DNA from: Bacteroidota bacterium
Lineage (GTDB): Bacteria; Bacteroidota; Bacteroidia; Palsa-948
NCBI GenBank assembly: GCA_016195025.1
Contig: JACQAL010000021.1
Location: forward strand, 1-64,000
DNA: 64,000 nucleotides
Reading direction: 5' to 3'
The notes beneath the pieces are model-generated. The model was not told the DNA's origin. It saw only the letters and a list, made by a program, of their open reading frames with translations, and made no database searches. A program made the position numbers and the translations under genes. This document shows, piece by piece, positions 27,754 to 35,265 of this stretch (its first letter is position 1; every line of letters begins with the position of its first letter).

Positions 27754-29145
27754 ATGAAAAAATTTCTACTCTTTTCCTTAGCAACTATCCTTTGCGGCAC
27801 GTCAAAAAATGCAACTGCGCAGCAATGCCTTACTTCGGGATTTTGTTCCAACGTTCCGAATGAGCATAAATATCCGAGCGCAACTTTTTCAACCACCTCT
27901 TCTACCTGGTCAACGGTAAGCGCATACATGAATGGCGATAACTACACGCTGTTTAATGTTACTTCCGGAAATATTTATGAATGGACTTACTGCGAAGCGT
28001 ATGGCGGAGTTTCTACCGGATGGGATGCGCAGCTGACTTTATCAGACACGGCACAACAAAATTTTTATTGCTTCAGCGATAATGGTTGTGGCGCCAGCGG
28101 CAACGCGCCTTACATAAGTTGGACTGCAACATTTACCGGAATAGTAAAACTTTTAACTACGCAGGCAAATTGTCTGAACAACACCGGCTCGCCTTATAAT
28201 ACGCTGGTATGGCGAATGGCAAACGGAAGTCCAAGCACGCAAATACTTGGCGTGGATGTTTACAGTGGCGATGGAAACATTACCTGGTCGCAGGTAAAAA
28301 CAGCGCCTAAAGTATTTGCATGGGCGAAAGCAACGGAAGGAGCAACATATACTGACGGAAATTTTACAACCAACATTACGAATGGCGTTGCTGCAGGAAT
28401 TGCAATGGGCGCTTATCATTTTGCGCGGCCGGAAAATAACACTGCCGCTACCGAAGCAACTCATTTTTTAAATGTGGCGGGTTCCTATATAAAAACCTGC
28501 GAACTTCCTCCTTCACTGGATGTGGAAGACCCGCCAAGCGGACCCTCACTGCAATCTTATTTCACCAGCGCGCAATTAACACAATGGGTTTCGGATTGGT
28601 GCACAGCGGTGAAAAATCAAACAGGCATCACTCCCGTAATTTACATTGGTGGCTCCAACGCATCCTATCTTCAATCTTCCGTAAAAACATATCCTCTCTG
28701 GATGGCAGACCCGGACAATAATTCCAACACTCCTCCTGCCACTCTTGGCGGATGGAGCACCTGGGATTTCAAGCAATACTCATGGACGGGAACCGTTGCG
28801 GGAATCGGAAGCCAGTGCGATTTGAATGTTTATAATGGAAACACCATGGCAGCGTTTAATAGTTTTATTGGCTGCGTTACCGGCACTGCGGAAAATAGTT
28901 CCTCAACTGATTTTATTATTTATCCGAATCCGGTCAATGATAATATTACCATTGAAAATCTTTCTCCGAATAATAATGTTGGCGAAATGTTTTCCATTTA
29001 CACCGTACAAGGGCAATTGCTTTTGCAGCAACGCTTACAGCAGCAACAAACAGAAATTAATGTTGCGGACTATGCTCCGGGAATTTATGTTGTTAAATTA
29101 AAAACAGAAAATGGAATTGAAATAAAAAAGTTTGTAAAGGAATAG
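27754..29145 (+). CDS. Secreted GH25 lysozyme with T9SS sorting domain
   Basis: This 463-residue protein has a signal peptide ending near ATAQQ. Residues 25-160 form a cysteine-containing N-terminal module (TSGFCSNVPNEHKYPSATF, GNIYEWTYCEAYGGVSTGWD). The GH25 muramidase domain at about 165-370 starts LGVDVYSGDGNITWSQVK and has the conserved WAKATEGATYTDGNF, MGAYHFARPE and PPSLDVEDPPSG, the last carrying the catalytic D-x-E. The final 80 residues are a type A sorting domain (DFIIYPNPVNDNITIENLS, YAPGIYVVKLKTENG). It should cleave peptidoglycan of other bacteria at the cell surface or outside. DUF1801 gene follows after 1 bp. Confidence 0.93.
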   Translation: MKKFLLFSLATILCGTSKNATAQQCLTSGFCSNVPNEHKYPSATFSTTSSTWSTVSAYMNGDNYTLFNVTSGNIYEWTYCEAYGGVSTGWDAQLTLSDTAQQNFYCFSDNGCGASGNAPYISWTATFTGIVKLLTTQANCLNNTGSPYNTLVWRMANGSPSTQILGVDVYSGDGNITWSQVKTAPKVFAWAKATEGATYTDGNFTTNITNGVAAGIAMGAYHFARPENNTAATEATHFLNVAGSYIKTCELPPSLDVEDPPSGPSLQSYFTSAQLTQWVSDWCTAVKNQTGITPVIYIGGSNASYLQSSVKTYPLWMADPDNNSNTPPATLGGWSTWDFKQYSWTGTVAGIGSQCDLNVYNGNTMAAFNSFIGCVTGTAENSSSTDFIIYPNPVNDNITIENLSPNNNVGEMFSIYTVQGQLLLQQRLQQQQTEINVADYAPGIYVVKLKTENGIEIKKFVKE

Positions 29146-29146
29146 A

Positions 29147-29551
29147 ATGACCGTAGAACCCAAAACAAAAAAGACAAATGTAAAACCGAAAGATTTCATC
29201 AGCACGGTGAAAGATGAACAAAAGCGCAAGGATAGTTTAGAAGTGCTTAAGATGATGGAGGCGATTACAGGAGAGAAAGGCGCCATGTGGGGAACGAGCA
29301 TTGTGGGTTTCGGAACTACTAAAATAAAATATGCCAGCGGTGAAGAACTCGACTGGCCCACCACCGGTTTTTCTCCCCGCGCGCAGGCGCTTACGCTGTA
29401 TGTTGTGAAGCGTTCATCCAAAGAACAGGCAGCGCTTCTGAAAAAACTCGGCAAACATAAAACAGGAGGTGGCTGCCTTCACATTAAAAAACTTTCGGAT
29501 GTGGATGCAGATGTGTTGAAGAAAGTGATTGAGGAGAAGTGTAAAAAGTAA
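29147..29551 (+). CDS. DUF1801-domain protein
   Basis: This 134-residue protein has the DUF1801 (YdhG-like) core: DSLEVLKMMEAITGEKGAMW, GTSIVGFGTTKIKYASGEE and GKHKTGGGCLHIKKLSDVD. There is no signal peptide. Some family members help ferric or stress-related processes, but the biochemical role is undefined. It starts one base after the lysozyme stop, so it is probably translated from the same mRNA. Confidence 0.9.
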   Translation: MTVEPKTKKTNVKPKDFISTVKDEQKRKDSLEVLKMMEAITGEKGAMWGTSIVGFGTTKIKYASGEELDWPTTGFSPRAQALTLYVVKRSSKEQAALLKKLGKHKTGGGCLHIKKLSDVDADVLKKVIEEKCKK

Positions 29552-29848
29552 AACCTCTCCTCTCCTGCCCTGTTTTTATTTTATTTCCCGCGCTCATAAA
29601 ATACCATTAACACATTTTAACACTGCTTCAATTTTATTCTCAAAACAAATTCTCTCCCCGTAAATTTTCTTTTTTCTTCTTCTGAAATTTTTTGAAGCGC
29701 AGTTGCTTTTTCTGTTTTGGCACATAAATTGTTTTCTGTTACTCTTTTTATAAACCCAAAAATGACATGATGAAATTCTACTCGATGCTGTAAAAATAAA
29801 ACACAAACCAAAAAAGTCCTGTGAGTAAAGTAGCAGGCATCGAGTAAC
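29552..29848. other. Intergenic region with a long-range inverted repeat before the next start codon
   Basis: These 297 bp contain no convincing gene. TACTCGATGCTG at 29779-29790 and CAGGCATCGAGTA at 29834-29846 are inverted copies (one extra base) separated by 43 bp; the second arm ends two bases before the ATG of the following gene. No canonical promoter box was identified. Confidence 0.6.
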
Positions 29849-30475
29849 ATGTCAAACAAAATCATCACCATCATCAGGCACATCATCGCTGTGCTCAAGT
29901 TCCCGAAGAAGATCAATGACTTCATCGAGTATGCAAAAACAATTTACAAAGCGATGAACGGAAATGCAAACTTTCCGGCTTCAGCAGCGAAACTCGCCAC
30001 GCTGAATACGGACATCCTCGCGCTGGATGCTTCTGAAACTGCGCTCCACACCAAGCCGCCAACTTCCACCACCGCTGCAAGAAACGCGCTCATTGAAAAA
30101 GTAAAAAATGATTTGCGCGCGCTTCGCAGCGATGTGCAAACTGCAGCCGACAACAACACATTGCAGGCGGAGGTAATTGTAAAAAGCGCAGCAATGAGCG
30201 TGAAAGCAATCGCTATTCACCAGAAACAAAAAAATGCCGCCAAAGACGGAAAAGTATCAGGAACTATTATTCTCACTGCTGAAGGCGGAGGCATGCACGA
30301 ATGGCAAATGAGTAAAGACCAGACCAACATTATAACCCTGCGCGCCACCAGCAAAGCAAAAACCATAGTTCCCAATTTAACCATTGGCGACATTTGGTAT
30401 GTGCGCAACCGACCCGTTCTCACAAACGCACAGGAAGGCGACTGGAGTCAGTGGATTAAAGTGGTGGTAAGATAA
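29849..30475 (+). CDS. Conserved-looking Bacteroidota protein of unknown function
   Basis: This 208-residue protein has no signal peptide. The N-terminal 110 residues look helical (IDDFIEYAK-type segments, TEVKAxx repeats such as AALHTKPPTSTTAARNAL), and the C-terminal part ending GDIWYVRNRPVLTNAQEGDW has the look of a small beta-sandwich (fibronectin III-like). Similar proteins appear in Bacteroidota, but I know no function. It is preceded by the long inverted repeat described separately and followed by a strong terminator, so it is probably monocistronic. Confidence 0.65.
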   Translation: MSNKIITIIRHIIAVLKFPKKINDFIEYAKTIYKAMNGNANFPASAAKLATLNTDILALDASETALHTKPPTSTTAARNALIEKVKNDLRALRSDVQTAADNNTLQAEVIVKSAAMSVKAIAIHQKQKNAAKDGKVSGTIILTAEGGGMHEWQMSKDQTNIITLRATSKAKTIVPNLTIGDIWYVRNRPVLTNAQEGDWSQWIKVVVR

Positions 30476-30524
30476 TTCCGATTCAGGAATAAGCTGCCTG
30501 CCTGTCAGGCAGAAAATGAAGATT

Positions 30525-30567
30525 AAGGATTCCGGAAATTAATTTCCCGAATCCTTTTTCTTTTTTA
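30525..30567 (+). terminator. Rho-independent terminator
   Basis: AGGATTCCGGAAATT at 30526-30540 pairs with AATTTCCCGAATCCT at 30541-30555 with one mismatch, followed by TTTTTC and TTTTTT tracts. A second palindromic run, CTGCCTGcCTGTCAGGCAG, lies at 30493-30511. Confidence 0.85.
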
Positions 30568-30874
30568 TTCGCACTAAGCAAGCGCCTGTCCGTTCAATCC
30601 ACTCGGCAGCGCGTTCTATCCATCCCGCCTTTGGAACGTTGCACTCATGGGCGCGGTGGAATCACTCCGCTGTGCGGATGAATGAAACAAGAACCGATTC
30701 TAAAGAACTACTCGCAGAGTGAATAAACCGCGCGGCAGGTTCTTTGGAACGCAAGGCAGAGTGAATAGAAACAACCGAAGAGTGGAACCACTCTTCCGAA
30801 GTTTGAACTTGCCGAGAGGAATTTGAAGAAAATGCAGTGGTTTTGAGAGAAAAATGTGAACGGGAATTTTTTAT
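30568..30874. other. GC-richer structured non-coding block
   Basis: No open frame fits this stretch. It contains several complementary segments: GAAGAGTGG / CCACTCTTC around two bases at 30777-30796, AAAGAAC at 30702-30708 with GTTCTTT at 30739-30745, and a near-palindrome at 30653-30670. The motif AGAGTGAATA occurs twice (near 30717 and 30759) and TTTGGAACG twice (near 30631 and 30743). It may be an RNA, a miniature element or decayed DNA. Confidence 0.45.
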
Positions 30875-31630
30875 TTAAATCTTGAAAGGTCTAAGTTCTA
30901 CGCCAACGCGTTCAAAGCAATCAAGCAATTCCGGGTAAGTGCCTTTTCCTCCGAGGAAATCCCAAAATTCATCTCCTACTTTAAGTTCATTATCTAAATC
31001 TAACATTCCGCGCATGGTCCAGCGGGAATACGGTTTTGGCTCATACGGATTATATGGAATCGCAATGAGCGTATTGATTTTTGCTTTCGGATTTTCTGCA
31101 AGCACAACTGCAACCCATTCCAATAATGTTCTTTTAAATTCTTTGAAGCCGCCTGCATTCGGCTTTGCAGTTTTAATATCGAAAAGAAATAATTCTTTTG
31201 ATTTGCTTTCTACCCATACATCAACCACAGTAGGTTTTACTTTTTTCATCTTTCCTTTCTGACAAACCTTTCTGATGGCTTCAATCTCTTTATGTTTATT
31301 CGGAGAAACATCTGCTGTAGATAAGCCATCCATTATTTCCTGAATCACTTTATGTGCGCTTTCGCTTATTTGGTTTCCAACTTTGTTATGGATTTGCACC
31401 GCCAAGAAATTCTTTTTTGCTATTTCTACCGCAACGGGTTCAAATACGCTTGTTCCAAAATTAGTATTGAGGGAATGAATAAATGAAAATAATGCCAGTC
31501 TATCTGTACCAAGCAAACGCGTGTGAAAAGGCATTGCGGCTGGCTCAGGATTGTAGTTCTTGAATTTATTGCGCAAGCAATTTTTCAGAACTTCTTCGAT
31601 GGATTGGATTTCAGGTTTAGAGAGGGACAT
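30875..31630 (-). CDS. TdeIII-family type II restriction endonuclease
   Basis: This 251-residue protein resembles the TdeIII family of type II enzymes (family recognition GGNCC, from prior knowledge). The putative PD-(D/E)xK core is TVVDVWVESKSKELFLFDIK, with an aspartate, a beta-turn and D-I-K, followed by TAKPNAGGFKEFKRTLLEW. Other family-like parts are FHTRLLGTDRLALFSFIHSL and IAIPYNPYEPKPYSRWTMRG. It is the last gene of the methyltransferase-AIPR-endonuclease operon and overlaps the AIPR gene by 14 bp. Base composition is close to that of the methyltransferase gene and unlike the AIPR gene. Specificity cannot be read from the sequence. Confidence 0.85.
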   Translation of the reverse strand: MSLSKPEIQSIEEVLKNCLRNKFKNYNPEPAAMPFHTRLLGTDRLALFSFIHSLNTNFGTSVFEPVAVEIAKKNFLAVQIHNKVGNQISESAHKVIQEIMDGLSTADVSPNKHKEIEAIRKVCQKGKMKKVKPTVVDVWVESKSKELFLFDIKTAKPNAGGFKEFKRTLLEWVAVVLAENPKAKINTLIAIPYNPYEPKPYSRWTMRGMLDLDNELKVGDEFWDFLGGKGTYPELLDCFERVGVELRPFKI

Positions 31631-33506
31631 TATCAGAAATTATTGTTTTATAGTCATCAGTAAAAACCGAAGAGAAATTTTCAAATACAGGAGTTGCTCG
31701 TGTTCTTTTAAGTTTTTCTACAGGTTTGTAAAGTATTTTTTCTTTCTCTTTATCCGATAAATCTAATAATCCAGAATAATTTTCTTTTATTTTGGTAGTA
31801 ACATAAACTAATACTTTATCAAAAGATGTTTTATTTTTCAGAACTAAATAGATATTTGAATATACTTTATTAATTAATTGATTTTGCTTTATAATCTCTT
31901 CTTCTTCTATGTCCTCAGTGCCTTCTCTAAAATATTCTTCAAAGGACTTTATATCAATTTCTTTATTTGATAATTTATAAATAAGATATATTAAATGATA
32001 TTTAAGCCGACTAAATTCAGGATATTTTTCATCGACCTCATCTTCTACAAGTTTTAATAATGAAGTCATAATGAGATATAGTTTTGCAAATCGCTCATCA
32101 AAGATTTTATCTACATATTTTAATGTTGTTTGATCAAAATATCCTGATACTTTATTAGGTATTAACATTAGAGTAGACAATGTTGCTCTCAAGATGTCAT
32201 CAATTTGAACAATATAATCTATTTCTAAATTGGCATTTTCATCAGCTGATTTTTGCCTTTTATAATGAAATGATTTCCCAAGGAATTTAACTTTTTCAAA
32301 CTCTTCTTGCAATTCTATTTGTGTATTTGTTATCGATATTAAATCTTTAGTTTCAAGGCCATTTTGTGTATTAGTTCTAATAGTAATGTTTTCATATTCT
32401 TTATCCTGTGCTACTATTATTTTAACAGGAATTTTTACATCTTTCTCATTAAAGTCTTCTGATTTGGAAACATTATAAATACTATTTGCTGTTTGGCAAC
32501 CGTTGACAATATTTACTGGGCAAATAATAAAGTTTTTTGAATTGTCATTAATTTCTTTTGTCGTAATAGTTATTCCATTGTTATAAAAGTGAAACCTTTT
32601 TGAATCTTTCATTAATGTTTCTTCTATTTTTTCATTAACCTTATTTCTGCCTAAATAAAGTCTAATATTATTTTTAAAAACATCTGGATATAATGTTCTT
32701 TTCCCATTTACAACAGGTGCAATTGAATCTAATAATTCTTTTGCAGTAATATATCCTATTAAATATTTTTTTTCTTCCGCTTCAATAACCTCTTCTTTGT
32801 TTACTAATAAGGAATAATCGTTAGAATTAATTTTTTCAAATATTTCATTTAGAAATCCAGAGCCTCTGAAAAGAATTTCAATATTTTTTAAAGGAAAATA
32901 ATTTGCTAACTCATTTTTTTTATTTTCAATATCTGTTTTCCAATTGTCTTCTAACTTGACAATATTATCATTGTCTTTATTGGTATAAAAAGATATTTCG
33001 ATTTTATGTTCTATCTTTCCTAGTACAGAATCGTCATCATCGGTAATTTTATCTATAAACTCTTGTAGATTGATTAGTATGGGTTGGCTTTTACTAAACT
33101 CTTGTCCTTTCCATATTTTTAATGGAACATCTATTAAATTCAAAAAATCTGGCCAATTTGCATTTTCAGATTTTTTAGTTTGTATAAAATGAAATGTTAT
33201 TGATTTGCCATGTTTTTTTAAATAATCTATTACTTCTTCAATATTGTCATACAGGAAAAATATTTGTTCAAAATTATTTACAGATACATAAAATGCGTCA
33301 CCTCCCTGAGAAGTACCTAGTGAAATGTCCTTGCCGATCTTTGTGTTGGAATTATAAAATTGACTAGAGGACTGCCATATATGCATTGAATTAACAAACC
33401 ATTCAAATTTGACAGAATCAGATTTTCTTCTATCCTTTTTGTCAAAATTATCATTTATAAATTTTGATAAATTCTTTTCTATTATCGGTTTTTTAGCTTT
33501 TGCCAT
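31617..33506 (-). CDS. AIPR-family abortive-infection protein within the restriction operon
   Basis: This 629-residue protein has the AIPR signature: FHFYNNGITITTKEI, IICPVNIVNGCQTANSIYNV, RTNTQNGLETKDLISITNTQ and SYHYKRQKS-like FLGKSFHYKRQKSADENA. AIPR proteins include phage abortive-infection factors of Lactococcus and occur next to restriction-modification genes; the mechanism is unsettled. It overlaps the methyltransferase and endonuclease genes by 14 bp each, so the three form one operon. In a 60-base sample (32401-32460) GC is 16/60, against 22/60 and 26/60 in samples of the flanking genes, so it appears to have come from another source. Length is normal and no frame damage was seen. 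Confidence 0.87.
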   Translation of the reverse strand: MAKAKKPIIEKNLSKFINDNFDKKDRRKSDSVKFEWFVNSMHIWQSSSQFYNSNTKIGKDISLGTSQGGDAFYVSVNNFEQIFFLYDNIEEVIDYLKKHGKSITFHFIQTKKSENANWPDFLNLIDVPLKIWKGQEFSKSQPILINLQEFIDKITDDDDSVLGKIEHKIEISFYTNKDNDNIVKLEDNWKTDIENKKNELANYFPLKNIEILFRGSGFLNEIFEKINSNDYSLLVNKEEVIEAEEKKYLIGYITAKELLDSIAPVVNGKRTLYPDVFKNNIRLYLGRNKVNEKIEETLMKDSKRFHFYNNGITITTKEINDNSKNFIICPVNIVNGCQTANSIYNVSKSEDFNEKDVKIPVKIIVAQDKEYENITIRTNTQNGLETKDLISITNTQIELQEEFEKVKFLGKSFHYKRQKSADENANLEIDYIVQIDDILRATLSTLMLIPNKVSGYFDQTTLKYVDKIFDERFAKLYLIMTSLLKLVEDEVDEKYPEFSRLKYHLIYLIYKLSNKEIDIKSFEEYFREGTEDIEEEEIIKQNQLINKVYSNIYLVLKNKTSFDKVLVYVTTKIKENYSGLLDLSDKEKEKILYKPVEKLKRTRATPVFENFSSVFTDDYKTIISDNVPL

Positions 33507-35199
33507 AACTCTTTTTTTTCAAATGAAAAATTATTTCTGAATAAGCCCCTTTATCTTTTTCTGTGCGATTTAATACTGGGCGTTTGAATTGATTAATGAT
33601 TTTCATTCCGGCATTTTCTGCAATGGCAGGATACATATTGTATTTATCATTGGCTACAAGGAAGACATTGTAATCCTCCACAAAATATTTTTTGCAGTTA
33701 TTCAATACCTCTGCAATTCCTTTTGCGTAAGATTCTTTTGCTTCGCGCCCCTGCCCTTTAGAGAGCGGACCAATTTCAAGATTATCTTTTCTTGCAAAGC
33801 CGAATAAATCATACGCGTAAGCGTGCTGTTCATGGTAATCAATCACACCAACATAAGGCGGAGAAGAAAAGATGCCTTTTATTTTTTTCTTTTTTATAAG
33901 ACGAGAAAAATAAGGGTCTTGTTCTTTTAATTCTTTAAAGATGTCAATGCTCCGTGAATCTCCTGTTAAACATCGCTGGCAATTATTTTTTCTTTTCTCT
34001 TTATATTCTTTGAAGCGAGTAACTGTATCCTTGCTGTATGAATCCCACCATTTGAAAATCGAAAAAAGTGGTTTGCAAACTTTTCCGTGCTTGGAACAAT
34101 AGTAAGTTCCGTTAACCGGCTCAAGCAAAGTAGCCAAATCTGCATGTGTAGTTGCTCTGCATGAGCGGATTGTTCTGCTAAGAATAACACTTATTACATT
34201 CCGGACATCTTTATCCTTTATTTTGCGCACCTTCTTGTAAACGAAATCAATTTCTTGCCGAACATTTTCAAAATACCATTTATCTAAAAATGTTTTGGAT
34301 TGCTTTTGCTTTAATTTAATCCTGTATTTCTTAACGAGTTTTTCAAATACCGGAAAAAACATTTTTTCTTTTTCTGTTCCGTATTTGTTTTCATCGATTT
34401 TACCGCGCTGGAGGTTGTATTTGTATTCGGGAACAGGGAAATATTTATTGTTGAACTTATTTAATTCTTCCAACAAGGCATTTTCAAATTCGTCAATCTT
34501 TGATTTTGCTATGAACTTTTTTAATTCTTCTGAAATCTTATCAATTTCTTTTTGAATCAGAACAAAATCATATCTGCCTACTTTGACATTACTTATCATG
34601 GCATTGAAAGCAGAAACATCTATTCCGATGGCGTGCATTCCTAATTCACTCGCCTGAACTAATGTTGTCCCGCTTCCGCAAAAAGGGTCAAGAACAATAT
34701 CTTCTTCTTTGAAATAAACTTCTTTCTTGAATTTATCCTTTTTGCTGTCTAAAAAATATTCTACCAACTGAGGAATAAATTTTCCTTTGTATGGATGAAG
34801 GCGGTGAACGTGCTTGGTGGTTTCTGATTCTTTGTATTGATCAAATGAAAGTGTCCAATTTAAATCATTGCCTAATTTTTCTTTCCAATTTAATTCTCTA
34901 CTTCCATTTAATGATTCATAATATTTAAGTAATTCATTTTTTTCAACGAGTATAGAGCCATTGTCTCCAACTTTTTTTACCCTACCGTATTGAATGAGGT
35001 AGGAAATGTTTGAAGTAGTAACTTCTTTCTTCAAATAATTGCTTGCCCATTCGCTCGCTTGTTTTATTGAAAGAAAAATTTCTTGTCTGTTTGCGCTTAA
35101 TTCTTTTGGAGGGTGCAAAAAATATTTTTCATCAGGTTCTTTTACAACAGATGGCTTGCTCTTGTTGTAATATTTTTTTCTATTCTTTTCCTTTAACAT
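33493..35199 (-). CDS. Site-specific DNA methyltransferase (N4/N6 amino type) of the TdeIII-like system
   Basis: From ATG 35199 the protein has 568 residues. The SAM-binding motif DPFCGSGTTLVQASELG is near residue 170, and the catalytic motif SSPPYVGVIDYHEQHAYAYD is near 455; the order with a long insert between suggests that the target recognition part lies between them. That insert has paired cysteines (YYCSKHGKVC and NCQRC), a possible zinc site. The N-terminus has a helix-turn-helix-like SIKQASEWASNYLKKEVTTS. It should methylate amino groups of adenine or cytosine in the same site that the endonuclease cuts. A TATCTTTG box ends just 6 bp before the ATG, so the mRNA may be leaderless. Confidence 0.9.
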   Translation of the reverse strand: MLKEKNRKKYYNKSKPSVVKEPDEKYFLHPPKELSANRQEIFLSIKQASEWASNYLKKEVTTSNISYLIQYGRVKKVGDNGSILVEKNELLKYYESLNGSRELNWKEKLGNDLNWTLSFDQYKESETTKHVHRLHPYKGKFIPQLVEYFLDSKKDKFKKEVYFKEEDIVLDPFCGSGTTLVQASELGMHAIGIDVSAFNAMISNVKVGRYDFVLIQKEIDKISEELKKFIAKSKIDEFENALLEELNKFNNKYFPVPEYKYNLQRGKIDENKYGTEKEKMFFPVFEKLVKKYRIKLKQKQSKTFLDKWYFENVRQEIDFVYKKVRKIKDKDVRNVISVILSRTIRSCRATTHADLATLLEPVNGTYYCSKHGKVCKPLFSIFKWWDSYSKDTVTRFKEYKEKRKNNCQRCLTGDSRSIDIFKELKEQDPYFSRLIKKKKIKGIFSSPPYVGVIDYHEQHAYAYDLFGFARKDNLEIGPLSKGQGREAKESYAKGIAEVLNNCKKYFVEDYNVFLVANDKYNMYPAIAENAGMKIINQFKRPVLNRTEKDKGAYSEIIFHLKKKSYGKS

Positions 35200-35205
35200 A
35201 AAGAG

Positions 35206-35213
35206 CAAAGATA
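35206..35213 (-). promoter_or_regulatory. Promoter -7 box TATCTTTG of the restriction operon
   Basis: The exact consensus box ends 6 bp before the ATG at 35199, so transcription would start at or next to the start codon. Confidence 0.7.
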
Positions 35214-35242
35214 AGATTTCATTTTCTTCTGCTTCTTTTATT

Positions 35243-35250
35243 TATCTTCG
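35243..35250 (+). promoter_or_regulatory. Probable -7 box TATCTTCG of mnmG
   Basis: One mismatch to TAnnTTTG, 15 bp before the mnmG ATG and divergent from the restriction operon promoter. Confidence 0.45.
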
Positions 35251-35265
35251 CTCCCCTTTTAAGAA

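Noticed and set aside
29594-29925. Minus-strand open frames in the intergenic region before 29849
   Set aside because: Low-complexity composition and no family features; they overlap the start of the real plus-strand gene.
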